A stretch of 64,000 nt of DNA, taken from Panacagrimonas sp052389915. Its GTDB lineage: Bacteria > Pseudomonadota > Gammaproteobacteria > Nevskiales > Nevskiaceae. Shown here in pieces: positions 54,509 through 64,000 of the stretch (position 1 is its first letter; the number at the start of each line of letters is the position of its first letter). The stretch is from the NCBI GenBank assembly GCA_052389915.1, contig JBQTHL010000031.1:278667-342666 (forward strand), read 5' to 3'. The position numbers and the translations under genes are program-made. Under the pieces are notes generated by a model. That model saw only the letters and a program-made list of their open reading frames with translations, was not told the origin of the DNA and did no database searches.

Positions 54509-55675
54509 TCAGGGTGAGGTGAGGAAGTCGATGTTGATCGGCGTGAGCACGGTGTCGATCAGGTCTTCGACCACGGTTTCGGGCGTCGCCGAAACATCCA
54601 GCACGGTAAGGCCCGGGTCCGCCACTTCGTTGCGACCCAGCCACAGGCGGCCGTCTCCTTGGAAAGCCAGAGCGCCCAGTTTGATGTCCTGCGCGACCGC
54701 CACCGGGACGGGCGCAGCCGTGCTGGTCGGGTCGAAGCGGAACAGGTTCTGATTGCCAAAGAAACCTTCGCTGCCGATGAAGTAACCGCGGTTGGCACCG
54801 ACGATCACGAGATCCTGCAACTGACCGAAGGGCGTGGTGCTGCCGCTGCCGTCGTCCACCAGCAAAGAGGTGCTGAAGTCGCCGGTGTCGATGCGCACGA
54901 TGCCGCCGTCGAAGACCGGGTCGAAGTTGCTGTCGAAGCCACCACCGGCCAGCACCACCACGTCGTCGTTACCAGGGTTGGACACGATGCTCCCCGGATT
55001 GCGCAGCGGCAGTTCGATACCCAGCAGCGCGTCGGCACCGGTCTGGATTTCCTCGTCGCTGCCGGTGTCGATCACGGCGACGTAGCCGTTACGAGTGGCA
55101 GAGAAATTTTCGAGCCGCTGCATCAGCACGTACAGCAGGCCGTTCTTGACGATGCCCGCGGTCATTTCGGGCACGCCGTCATCGTCGTACTGCGAAAGGT
55201 CGATCTCGCCGAGCTTGAACTGCGCCTCGGTGGCCGCGGACGGATTGACGATCCACAGCACGTCCGAGCCGTAACGCAGCAGGTAGGCCTTGGTCGGGCT
55301 CAGAATGATGAGGTCGGAGGGATTGCTCTGTGCGGAATCGCCGGCATCCTGGGTCGAGTAGCTGTAGACAGCGCTATTCGGATCGGCCGCGGAAAAGCGC
55401 TGCACCTTGTTGGTCCCGAAGCGCTGCACCACGAAGTAATGATCGCCGCCGCTACGCACGAAAATGTCGGAGCTGTCGTTCGGCGGCAGGTTGTTCTGGG
55501 CCGTGAACGGCGTGGCCACATCGACCAGCGAAACAGCGCCGCTGCTGAAATCCGGCGCGCGCGTGGCGACCACGGCTGCCGTCGCAGGGGCCGCAGAACT
55601 TCCGCCGCCACCGCCGCCACCACATGCGGCAAGGGTCAGGGACAGCAGCGCAAGCAGGTGTACGGAATGCTTCAT
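54509..55675 (-). CDS. Beta-propeller-like lipoprotein of the cobalamin unit
   Basis: A 388-residue lipoprotein: signal peptide with LAAC and poly-Gly after the lipid Cys. The rest is rich in beta-strand patterns with repeated phrases such as DIFVRSGGDHYFVVQRFG, YLLRYGSDVLWIVNPS and GRLWLGRNEVADPG, suggesting a propeller. It lies directly after the BtuB-like gene and before pduO, so a role as a surface cobalamin-binding or receptor-assisting lipoprotein is plausible but unproven. Confidence 0.7.
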   Translation of the reverse strand: MKHSVHLLALLSLTLAACGGGGGGGSSAAPATAAVVATRAPDFSSGAVSLVDVATPFTAQNNLPPNDSSDIFVRSGGDHYFVVQRFGTNKVQRFSAADPNSAVYSYSTQDAGDSAQSNPSDLIILSPTKAYLLRYGSDVLWIVNPSAATEAQFKLGEIDLSQYDDDGVPEMTAGIVKNGLLYVLMQRLENFSATRNGYVAVIDTGSDEEIQTGADALLGIELPLRNPGSIVSNPGNDDVVVLAGGGFDSNFDPVFDGGIVRIDTGDFSTSLLVDDGSGSTTPFGQLQDLVIVGANRGYFIGSEGFFGNQNLFRFDPTSTAAPVPVAVAQDIKLGALAFQGDGRLWLGRNEVADPGLTVLDVSATPETVVEDLIDTVLTPINIDFLTSP

Positions 55676-55679
55676 CGTT

Positions 55680-57632
55680 CTACTCCTGGGGTGAAGACTG
55701 CGGATAGGTCAGCGAGAGCAGCAGGTGCCGCCCTGGCGTGGGGAAACCGTTGAACTGTTCGGCGTTGTCGTCGCGCAGGTTCAGCGCCTGCATGCTCCAG
55801 CCGAGTTGGCGCACCGCACCGCGAACGCCGACGTCGTGGCGACGCAGCGGTTCGGCTTCGAGCAGATTGGTGCTGTCGTAGAACTGCCCGGCCTCGTAGC
55901 GGAAGGCGTAGTGGAACGTAAGACCCCGCCAGCGACGCGCAATGCGCGTGTTGACCTGCGTCTCGAACCGCCCCGGCAATTGCTGCCCGCGCGTGGCGCG
56001 GACCTCGCTGCGATCCTCGGTGTGCTGCCAGGTACTGCCGATCTGGCCGTCGAAACCGGCCCATGCTGCAGCGGCACTGAATTCGAAGCCCGCAATCTGC
56101 GCCTTGGCCGTGTTCACCGAACGGCCCACGCCCTGCGCGTTGAACGTGGGGCTGATGGCATCGCGGAGGTCCTGGCCGAAGAACGTGAGTTCCACGCGCT
56201 GCACCACCTCGCCCGGCGTGCAGCGAACCCCGGCATCGGCGAAGTTGGCGGACTCCGACTTCAAGCTTGGATTGCCCTTGAACAGGCCGCGGTCGCCATA
56301 GCGTTCGAAGAAGGTCGGCAGGCGCTCGCGTTGCCCCAGGTTCGTGGTCGCGACACAAAGTCCGATGCGCTTGCTGGCGCCGATGGCGGGTTCCAGGACC
56401 CACTGGCTCTCATGCTGCTGGTCCGAGTCCTCCCGCGACCAGTTGGCATTGAGGCTGAGGTTGCCGTCTATCCCCAGCGGTAGTCGCGGACCGGTCTGGT
56501 ATTCAAACCCCTGGCCGATACCGAGCCGGCGCGCCGACGAGGTTGCAACGCGCTCCAGATGGTCCTCGGATTGGTAGTCGGTGTAGTCGAGAGTGGAAGC
56601 GGTTTGCAGCGAGTCGAACTGGCGGCTTACGCGCAGCAGGCTGCGGTGGGTGTCGTCCTGCGAGTCCTGCGTGCCCAGGCCCAGCTCGCTATCGCGGTCG
56701 ATGAATTGCTCGCGGGTGAAGCGATGCGACAGCACGGTCTGCCAGCGCGCATCCTCCGGCGTGGCGAGGCTCAGCGCATGGGTCTGGGTGTTCAACTCGG
56801 CGCCGCCGTTTTCGAAATTCGCGCGAGTCGGCAACTCCTGTCGATCCTCCAGCGCCTGCGCGCTGATACGCGCGGCGCCTTGGTAACGCAGCAGCGCGAA
56901 ATGCTGCTCGGTGCCCGCGTTCTGGCGCGCTTCTTCGCCCCTGCGGTCCGGATCGTTCGGATCAAAGGCGCGAAATTCGTTGACGTAGTCGTAATCGTTG
57001 TCAGCGCTCTGCGTGCCCGCCGAGAGCTGCACCGTGTCGGAAAGCTGCGCCGCGCTGCTCAGTTGCCGCTGGCCGAAACTGCCGAGACTGGCGCTGCCAA
57101 CCACGGGCGCGGCGAGCGTACGACGACTGCGCAGGTTGATGGTGCCGGCCAGACCGCTGCCCAGATCGATCGGCACGCGACCCTTGTAGATCTCCACCTG
57201 GTCCAACATCGAGGTGCTGACCAGCGACAAAGAAGTCGCATCGCCACCGCCGGGGTCCAGCGGCAGCCCGTCGAGCAGCAGACGCACCTGGCGACCACTG
57301 CTGCCGCGCAAAGACGCTTCGCTGTAACTGCCCAGGCCACCGCTGCTGCGCACCTGCACCCCGGGCAGCGATGCCAGCAACTCCGCGAGGTCGGGCGCGC
57401 CGAGCGCATCGACCGGGACACGGATGACCACACCGCTTGGATGCAGCGCGATCTGCTGGCCTTCCACGGTGATGGTCGGCAGCGCCGCCGGCTCGTCCTG
57501 CGCGCGCAGCGCGCAAGGCGCGAGCGCTGCACTCAGCACCGATGCGAATCCGCAGAGAAGGTTTGAACGCCTGGCCAACGCACGATTCCGGAACAACAAC
57601 GCAAACGACCGTGGTCGGCATGGCTTGGCCAT
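55680..57632 (-). CDS. btuB: TonB-dependent vitamin B12 receptor (BtuB-like)
   Basis: A 650-residue outer-membrane receptor. Signal peptide, a TonB-box-like LPTITVEG near 50, plug domain (about 60-175; GVQVRSSGGLG, ASLRGSSGRQVRLLLDG) and a beta-barrel ending without the common terminal Phe (TYPQSSPQE). Short for the family, like BtuB. The preceding cobalamin riboswitch and following pduO identify the substrate as a corrinoid. ATG at 57632. Confidence 0.9.
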   Translation of the reverse strand: MAKPCRPRSFALLFRNRALARRSNLLCGFASVLSAALAPCALRAQDEPAALPTITVEGQQIALHPSGVVIRVPVDALGAPDLAELLASLPGVQVRSSGGLGSYSEASLRGSSGRQVRLLLDGLPLDPGGGDATSLSLVSTSMLDQVEIYKGRVPIDLGSGLAGTINLRSRRTLAAPVVGSASLGSFGQRQLSSAAQLSDTVQLSAGTQSADNDYDYVNEFRAFDPNDPDRRGEEARQNAGTEQHFALLRYQGAARISAQALEDRQELPTRANFENGGAELNTQTHALSLATPEDARWQTVLSHRFTREQFIDRDSELGLGTQDSQDDTHRSLLRVSRQFDSLQTASTLDYTDYQSEDHLERVATSSARRLGIGQGFEYQTGPRLPLGIDGNLSLNANWSREDSDQQHESQWVLEPAIGASKRIGLCVATTNLGQRERLPTFFERYGDRGLFKGNPSLKSESANFADAGVRCTPGEVVQRVELTFFGQDLRDAISPTFNAQGVGRSVNTAKAQIAGFEFSAAAAWAGFDGQIGSTWQHTEDRSEVRATRGQQLPGRFETQVNTRIARRWRGLTFHYAFRYEAGQFYDSTNLLEAEPLRRHDVGVRGAVRQLGWSMQALNLRDDNAEQFNGFPTPGRHLLLSLTYPQSSPQE

Positions 57633-57664
57633 CCGCTGGGTCGCCCATCGCGACCACGGAACAG

Positions 57665-57800
57665 TTGCAGGCCGGTCTCCGGACTCGTGGGCATTTCACG
57701 AAGCGCCTTCCCAGGTTGCCCCAGTGGCTTGTCGCTTCGCCTTCCCACTTACCGTTGCGAGGGCAGCGTCCGCTTTGCACGGACTTCCCGATTAACGCTC
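57665..57800 (-). promoter_or_regulatory. Cobalamin riboswitch controlling btuB
   Basis: Read on the minus strand, the region has the AdoCbl/cobalamin aptamer blocks: AATCGGGAAGTCCG, GCTGCCCTCGCAACGGTA, the B12-box-type AAGCCACTGGGG, GGGAAGGCG and GAGTCCGGAGACCGGCCTGC. It ends about 35 bases before btuB and would repress the unit when the vitamin is plentiful. Confidence 0.93.
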
Positions 57801-57903
57801 TGGCGACAGCCTCGGCGCACCTGCGGCCAGGATTCTATGCGCTTGCGCGCGCCTGGGCAGTGACTTCTCTTCTCAGGCTGCGCGAGAGCTATTGACCCGG
57901 GGT

Positions 57904-57933
57904 CCCCACGAAGTAGCTTTTTACTTCGTGGGG
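57904..57933. terminator. 12-bp hairpin across the tsaD stop codon
   Basis: CCCCACGAAGTA (57904-57915) and TACTTCGTGGGG (57922-57933) form a perfect stem with a 6-base loop. On the plus strand the loop is T-rich but no T-run follows. The tsaD stop codon (57921-57923) lies at the top of the stem. Confidence 0.55.
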
Positions 57934-58949
57934 TGGTCTGCCGGCGGACGCAGATCGCCCAGGGCCCAGCGCGGCGTGGTGAACAGGGGACCGGTTGGCG
58001 GCAGGCCTTCCGCACGCCGCGCCCAGCCGGCACAGGCGATCATCGCGGCGTTGTCGGTGCAGAACTCGGGACGCGGGAAGAACAGTTCGAACCCGCGTTC
58101 ACCGCTCAGCGTGCGCAGGCGTTCGCGCAGGCGCAGGTTGGCGCCAACGCCGCCGGCCACGATCAGCCGCGTGTGTCCGGTCTGGCGCAGGGCGCGATCG
58201 CACTTGATCGCCAGCGTCTCGGTCGCCGCGTCCTCGAATCCGCGCGCGAGGTCCGCCCGCGCCTGCTCATCGGTCGCGCGCGGCAAAGCCACCAGCACCG
58301 CGGTCTTGAGGCCGCTGAAGCTGAAATCGAGCCCCGGTCGGTCGGTCATCGGCCGCGGAAAGCGGAAGCGGTCGGACCGGCCGCGCTCGGCCAGTCGCGC
58401 CAGATGCGGGCCACCGGGATAGGGCAGACCGAGCAGCTTGGCGGTCTTGTCGAAGGCCTCGCCGACGGCGTCGTCCAGACTCTCGCCCAGCAGTTCGTAA
58501 CGTCCGACGCCCTCGACCGCAATCAGCAAGGTGTGCCCGCCGGATACCAGTAGCGCGATAAACGGGAAGCTCGGCGCGGGAATCTCCAGCATCGGCGCCA
58601 GCAGATGACCTTCCATGTGATGGATCGGAATCAGCGGCAGACCGCGGGCGCTGGCAATGCCGGCGGCCACCGACGCGCCGACCATCAACGCGCCGATCAG
58701 GCCTGGTCCCGCGGTATAGGCCACGCCCGTCAGATCGGCAAAGCCGATTCCGGCAGCAGCCAGCGTCTCGCGCAGCAAGGGCGCGACGCGCACGATGTGA
58801 TCGCGCGACGCCAATTCTGGAACCACGCCGCCATAGCGGGCGTGCAGATCAACCTGAGAATGCAGGCGATGGGCGAGCAATCCGCGTGCGCCGTCGTAGA
58901 TTGCGCAGGCGGTTTCGTCGCAGGAGGTTTCGATGGCGAGGACGGGCAT
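57921..58949 (-). CDS. tsaD: tRNA N6-threonylcarbamoyladenosine transferase TsaD
   Basis: A 342-residue ASKHA-fold enzyme making t6A37 in tRNAs. MPVLAIETSCDETACAIYD starts the protein; metal ligands in HHMEGH near 110-115; LLVSGGHT near 133, and GGVGANLRLR near 270. The ATG at 58949 gives the family's normal N-terminus; the open frame further upstream crosses rpsU antisense and was rejected. Divergent from rpsU, the standard order. Confidence 0.97.
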   Translation of the reverse strand: MPVLAIETSCDETACAIYDGARGLLAHRLHSQVDLHARYGGVVPELASRDHIVRVAPLLRETLAAAGIGFADLTGVAYTAGPGLIGALMVGASVAAGIASARGLPLIPIHHMEGHLLAPMLEIPAPSFPFIALLVSGGHTLLIAVEGVGRYELLGESLDDAVGEAFDKTAKLLGLPYPGGPHLARLAERGRSDRFRFPRPMTDRPGLDFSFSGLKTAVLVALPRATDEQARADLARGFEDAATETLAIKCDRALRQTGHTRLIVAGGVGANLRLRERLRTLSGERGFELFFPRPEFCTDNAAMIACAGWARRAEGLPPTGPLFTTPRWALGDLRPPADHPTK

Positions 58950-59030
58950 GGGGCGCGCAGTGTCAGGCCGCGCCCTCAAGCGGACAAGGGATCGACGAGG
59001 GGCCACTGCGGGACGTAGGTTGACGCCGCC

Positions 59031-59059
59031 TTGCTCTTCGGTCCGGTCCCGCTTAGCAT
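59031..59059 (+). promoter_or_regulatory. Possible promoter of rpsU
   Basis: TTGCTC (59031-59036), 17-base spacer, TAGCAT (59054-59059), 38 bases before rpsU. Confidence 0.4.
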
Positions 59060-59096
59060 CTGCGCCCTTTTTCCCGCTCCGGGAGTCGAGTCTTTC

Positions 59097-59312
59097 ATGC
59101 CAGCCGTCCGCGTCCGCGACAACGAACCCTTTGAAGTTGCCCTGCGCCGTTTCAAGCGCACCTGTGAAAAAGCCGGCGTCCTCACCGACGTCCGCAAGAA
59201 AGAATTCTTCGAAAAGCCCAGCATGGAGCGTAAGCGCAAGCGCGCTGCCGCCGTGAAGCGCCAGCAGAAGCGGGTTTCGCGGGACGTGACGCGCCGTACC
59301 AGGCTGTATTGA
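59097..59312 (+). CDS. rpsU: 30S ribosomal protein S21
   Basis: A 71-residue small basic ribosomal protein: MPAVRVRDNEPFEVALRRFK at the start and a Lys/Arg-rich C-terminus. First gene of the conserved rpsU-(yqeY)-dnaG-rpoD macromolecular-synthesis cluster. Confidence 0.98.
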   Translation: MPAVRVRDNEPFEVALRRFKRTCEKAGVLTDVRKKEFFEKPSMERKRKRAAAVKRQQKRVSRDVTRRTRLY

Positions 59313-59334
59313 TTGCTCTTGGCTGTCGTGGGCT

Positions 59335-59432
59335 CGGGACGTCCCGAACCCCATCAGCCACGGATCACACGGATATCACGGACGGGTCCGCGCGTTTTTT
59401 TCCGTGTCTTTCTGTGAATGCCGTGGCAAAGG
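59335..59432. repeat. Palindrome and CACGGAT repeat pair between rpsU and yqeY
   Basis: A TCGGGACGTCCCGA palindrome (59335-59348) is followed by an inverted pair: CCACGGATCACACGG and TATCACGGA on the left, TCCGTGTCTTTC and TGAATGCCGTGG on the right, around a T-rich centre (GTTTTTTTCC). Confidence 0.6.
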
Positions 59433-59440
59433 TTTTTCCC

Positions 59441-59887
59441 ATGTCCGAGTTGAAGACCAGGGTCCTTGAGGACATCAAGACCGCGATGAGATCGGGCGAC
59501 AAGGATCGCCTGAGCGTGCTGCGCATGCTCTCGTCCGAGATCAAGAACCGCGAGGTGATCGACTCGATCGAGATCACCGACGCCGTGGTCATGGCCAGCA
59601 TCGAGAAGATGCTCAAGCAGCGGCGCGATTCCGAATCCCAGTTCCGCGCCGGCAACCGGCCGGACCTCGCGGACAAGGAAGCTGCCGAGATCGTGGTGCT
59701 GATGCACTACCTGCCGCAGCAGCTCTCGGTTACCGAAGTCGAAGCGCTGATTGCGCAGGCGGTCAGCGAAACCGGCGCAACGACGGGTAAGGACATGGGC
59801 AAGCTCATGGCCTGGTTGAAACCCAAGGTCGCCGGTAAGACCGATATGGGTAAGCTGTCGGGTCTGATCAAGGCAAAGCTCGGGTAA
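59441..59887 (+). CDS. yqeY: GatB/YqeY domain protein
   Basis: A 148-residue protein of the YqeY family, related to the tRNA-binding tail of GatB. LKTRVLEDIKTAMRSGDKDRL opens it, LRMLSSEIKNREV and the C-terminal MGKLMAWLKPKVAGKTDMG follow. Its molecular role is not settled. Commonly placed between rpsU and dnaG. ATG at 59441; earlier in-frame sequence lies in the repeat. Confidence 0.93.
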   Translation: MSELKTRVLEDIKTAMRSGDKDRLSVLRMLSSEIKNREVIDSIEITDAVVMASIEKMLKQRRDSESQFRAGNRPDLADKEAAEIVVLMHYLPQQLSVTEVEALIAQAVSETGATTGKDMGKLMAWLKPKVAGKTDMGKLSGLIKAKLG

Positions 59888-59900
59888 TTGGTGGGCGGAT

Positions 59901-59957
59901 GCAGGTCGGACTTCAGTTCGACTTGCAGGCCGGGACGTCGGGCTGAAGCCCGACGTA
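59901..59957. repeat. Repeat pair, GGTCGGACTTCAG / GTCGGGCTGAAGCCCGAC
   Basis: Same family as the pair after ftsZ, with the first palindrome degenerate (GGTCGGACTTCAGTTCGAC). It ends 22 bases before dnaG and occupies the space where a leader would be expected. Confidence 0.7.
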
Positions 59958-59979
59958 CTACCCGACTTACAATTCGTTC

Positions 59980-61725
59980 ATGGCCGGCGGCCTTATTCCC
60001 CAAAGTTTCATTCAGGATCTCCTCGCGCGAACCGATATCGTCGAGGTGGTCGGCTCGCGCCTGGAACTCAAGCGCGCCGGCCGAGAATTCAAGGCGCTCT
60101 CGCCCTTCACCAACGAGAAGTCGCCGTCCTTTTACGTCTCGCCCGCCAAGCAGTTCTATCACTGCTTTTCTTCTGGCAAGAGCGGCAACGCCATCGGTTT
60201 CTTGATGGAGCACGAGCGGCTGACGTTCGTCGAAGCGGTTGAGGAGCTGGCGGGTCGCGCGGGCTTAGAAGTGCCGCGTGAAGGCGGGCAGTTCGAACGC
60301 CTCGTGCTTGACGGCCCACTCGACGCCCTGGCCGCCGCCGAACGTTTCTTCCGCGAAGCCTTGCGCAAGCACCCGCCCGCCATCGAATACCTGAAGAAAC
60401 GCGGCGTCAGCGGCGAAACTGCCAAGACTTTCGGGATTGGTTTCGCGCCGGATTCCTGGGACGCGCTCGCGCATTTCTTCGATGAGCCGAAACATGCAGT
60501 CGAAGCCGGCCTGCTCAAGAAGAAAGAGGAAACGGGTCGCGTCTTCGACGTGTTTCGAAATCGCGTGATGTTCCCCATCCGCGACACGCGCGGGCGCGTG
60601 ATCGCTTTTGGTGGTCGCACCTTGGCGGACGATCCGGCCAAGTACCTGAACTCGCCGGAGACGGCGCTGTTCCACAAGGGTAAGAACCTGTTCGGGCTCT
60701 ACGAGGCCAAGCAGTCGCGCAAGAGCGTCTTGCCGTATCTGATCGTGGTCGAGGGCTACATGGATACCGTGATGCTCGCCCAGCACGACATCCGTGAAGT
60801 CGTCGCAACCCTGGGCACGGCGACGACGCGCGAACACTTGAGCCTGCTGTTCAAATCCACCAGCCGCGTGGTGTTCTGTTTCGATGGTGATCGCGCAGGA
60901 CGCTCCGCGGCGTGGCGCGCCCTGGAACAGGCGTTGCCCGAAGTGGACGAGAAGCGCGAGTGCCAGTTCATGTTTCTGCCGGACGGCCACGATCCCGACA
61001 CCCTGGTGCAGGAGATCGGCACCGAAGCTTTTCGCAAGCTCGTGGACGAGGCCCTGCCGCTCTCGACCTTCTTGCTCGGCGAGTTGGGCAAGCAGGTGAA
61101 TCTCGGACATCTCGATGGCCGGGCCAAGCTCGCGGGCCTGGCCAAGCCGTTTGTCTCCAAGATGCGAGAAAGCCCGCTGCGCAGCCTGCTGGTCGATGAG
61201 CTGTCGCGACTCACTCGCTTGCGTCGCGAGGAGTTTGGCGCAGCGGCCGAGACCGCGCCCTCACCAGGACCGGCTGCAGGCGCCAGGACCACGACGGCCG
61301 AATCAGGCAGTGTCCGCGCCATCAAGCGCGCCTTGCAGCTTCTGCTGGAAAGGCCCGATCTGGCCGAGCGCGTCGCCGAGATCGAACTGCTGTCGCAGGC
61401 GCAGATGCCGGGCATCGGCATGCTGGTCGAGGCGGTGGAGTTCTTTCACGAGAACCCTTCGGCCCACGGTGGCCAGTTGCACGAGTACTGGCGCGGCACA
61501 CCGAAGGCCGCCGCGCTGGAGCGCTTGGGGCCGCTGGCGCCGGTCATGGATGATGCGGGCATTGAACGGGAGTTTGCCGACGCCATTAATCACCTACGCC
61601 AAAAGGCGCTCAAGACCCGCATCCAGGGCTTGCTCGCCGAGGCGCAGGTGCGGACCTTATCGAAGGCCGAAACCGCGGAAATCGAGCAGCTCACGCGACA
61701 ACTGTCCTCGAAACCGCTGGTCTAA
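59980..61725 (+). CDS. dnaG: DNA primase DnaG with degenerate zinc-binding domain
   Basis: A 581-residue primase. The N-terminal domain aligns well with other DnaG proteins (IQDLLARTDIVEVV, SPFTNEKSPSF, QFYHCFSSG) but the zinc ligands are altered: normal Cys-His...Cys-Cys becomes S41, T44, C62, S65, so only one remains. The RNA-polymerase domain is intact: GIGFAPDSW, RGRVIAFGGR, toprim VVEGYMDTVML with its Glu and FCFDGDRAG with the DxD aspartates. A C-terminal helicase-binding part follows. No Shine-Dalgarno is visible before the ATG at 59980; a TACAAT 7 bases upstream would give a leaderless transcript. Confidence 0.95.
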   Translation: MAGGLIPQSFIQDLLARTDIVEVVGSRLELKRAGREFKALSPFTNEKSPSFYVSPAKQFYHCFSSGKSGNAIGFLMEHERLTFVEAVEELAGRAGLEVPREGGQFERLVLDGPLDALAAAERFFREALRKHPPAIEYLKKRGVSGETAKTFGIGFAPDSWDALAHFFDEPKHAVEAGLLKKKEETGRVFDVFRNRVMFPIRDTRGRVIAFGGRTLADDPAKYLNSPETALFHKGKNLFGLYEAKQSRKSVLPYLIVVEGYMDTVMLAQHDIREVVATLGTATTREHLSLLFKSTSRVVFCFDGDRAGRSAAWRALEQALPEVDEKRECQFMFLPDGHDPDTLVQEIGTEAFRKLVDEALPLSTFLLGELGKQVNLGHLDGRAKLAGLAKPFVSKMRESPLRSLLVDELSRLTRLRREEFGAAAETAPSPGPAAGARTTTAESGSVRAIKRALQLLLERPDLAERVAEIELLSQAQMPGIGMLVEAVEFFHENPSAHGGQLHEYWRGTPKAAALERLGPLAPVMDDAGIEREFADAINHLRQKALKTRIQGLLAEAQVRTLSKAETAEIEQLTRQLSSKPLV

Positions 61726-61741
61726 TTCGGCGCTCATCCGG

Positions 61742-61747
61742 TAAAAT
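61742..61747 (+). promoter_or_regulatory. Possible -10 element upstream of rpoD
   Basis: TAAAAT lies 55 bases before rpoD, just after the dnaG stop; no convincing -35 is placed for it. Confidence 0.3.
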
Positions 61748-61801
61748 GTCCAGTTCTTCGCTTCATTCCACGAGCCCAAGGGCTTGTTCGCCAGGCCGAT
61801 C

Positions 61802-63655
<1,854 letters not shown>

Positions 63656-63666
63656 CTCCGCGCGGC

Positions 63667-63723
63667 CTGGGGCCCCAGCCCCAGGCGTTCGTCCGGCACG
63701 GAGTGCCCTTGTGGCACTCCGTG
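63667..63723. repeat. Two GC-rich hairpins after rpoD
   Basis: GCCTGGGG-CCCAG-CCCCAGGC type stem at 63667-63688 and CACGGAGTGCC/GGCACTCCGTG at about 63698-63723. Neither is followed by T residues. Confidence 0.6.
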
Positions 63724-63736
63724 AAGCCCCGGTCTC

Positions 63737-63766
63737 ACTTACCTGCGCAGCTTTCTCGACGAGTAA
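63737..63766 (+). pseudogene. Duplicate of the rpoD 3' end
   Basis: The bases encode T-Y-L-R-S-F-L-D-E-stop, repeating the last eight residues of RpoD, with nearly all differences at silent third positions (CTGCGCAGCTTTCTC against CTCCGAAGCTTCCTG). No similarity extends upstream of the Tyr codon. It is a remnant of another rpoD allele. Confidence 0.7.
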
Positions 63767-63782
63767 GCGTTCATCGCGTAAA

Positions 63783-63813
63783 CGAATCGGCCCCGCACAG
63801 CGGGGCCGATTCG
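63783..63813 (+). terminator. Terminator-like hairpin downstream of rpoD
   Basis: CGAATCGGCCCCGC (63783-63796) pairs perfectly with GCGGGGCCGATTCG (63800-63813) around an ACA loop, followed by GTTT. Confidence 0.65.
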
Positions 63814-63817
63814 GTTT

Positions 63818-64000
63818 GGCAGCGCTGCTCGTCGTCGGCACAGGATTGCCGCCCTACACCTCGCATTGTGGGGAGAAGGTGACAAGGCGGACATCGCGCT
63901 GCTGCGGGGATGGCGGCGCGAGGTCGCGGGCAAGGAGTTGCTGGCGTTGACGGTTTAGGTCAGTCGCGGGCACGGCCGCTTCTATCAAACATCCGCAGCC
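63818..64000. other. Window end, no gene supported
   Basis: About 180 bases. A plus-strand frame reaching a TAG near 63959 encodes a plausible but short stretch (ALLRGWRREVAGKELLALTV) that has no start or recognised family; possibly the remnant of a gene. Nothing else was seen. Confidence 0.3.

Noticed and set aside
63818..63960. Short plus-strand coding remnant at the window end
   Set aside because: No start codon context, no family match; too short to claim.

Overview
The window is a GC-rich chromosomal segment from a gammaproteobacterium, most likely of the Xanthomonadales/Nevskiales type. The support is the gene order sspA-sspB next to petABC, lppC-yraN-rsmI-rnpB ahead of the division and cell-wall (dcw) cluster, the lpxC/DciA/M23/secA tail of that cluster, and tsaD-rpsU-yqeY-dnaG-rpoD. 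Intergenic gaps carry many kinds of inverted, REP-like repeats typical of that group. I could run no search, so the placement is an inference from gene order and protein features. No tRNA, CRISPR array or intact insertion sequence was seen.

Layout. 1-5.5 kb: the 3' part of a metallophosphoesterase, a lone cyclic-nucleotide-binding protein, the cytochrome bc1 operon petABC with a good promoter and terminator, then sspA and sspB. 5.5-10.6 kb: a GlcD-type FAD oxidase, yraN and an LpoA/LppC-like PBP activator, rsmI, and the RNase P RNA. 10.9-34.3 kb: the dcw cluster mraZ-rsmH-ftsL-ftsI-murE-murF-mraY-murD-ftsW-murG-murC-murB-ddlB-ftsQ-ftsA-ftsZ, then lpxC, dciA (reverse), an M23 peptidase and secA. 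Nearly every junction is a four-base NTGA stop/start overlap, with TTG or GTG starts at several. 34-48.5 kb: accessory metabolism and signalling (small membrane protein, PqaA-like protein, thiolase, DUF11-like secreted protein, penicillin acylase family protein, a three-gene coupled set of PAS-GGDEF-EAL / DNA glycosylase / MBL hydrolase, an MHS transporter, an S41 protease lipoprotein). 48.5-53.9 kb: an Rhs locus with a Sec signal peptide, a coupled small membrane/zinc-ribbon gene that may be its immunity gene, an orphan Rhs tip fragment, and a perfect CRP-type palindrome upstream. 53.9-57.8 kb: a cobalamin unit (riboswitch, BtuB-like receptor, lipoprotein, PduO adenosyltransferase). 57.9-64 kb: tsaD, rpsU, yqeY, dnaG, rpoD.

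The most unusual observations are: (1) a DnaG primase whose N-terminal zinc domain has lost three of its four zinc ligands; (2) an FtsZ with Asn to Ser in the T7 catalytic loop and a divergent following region; (3) the Rhs/putative immunity/orphan-tip locus with a consensus CRP box; (4) a second copy of the RpoD C-terminal codons just downstream of rpoD; (5) a large signalling protein with an intact GGDEF and I-site but a fully degenerate EAL domain.
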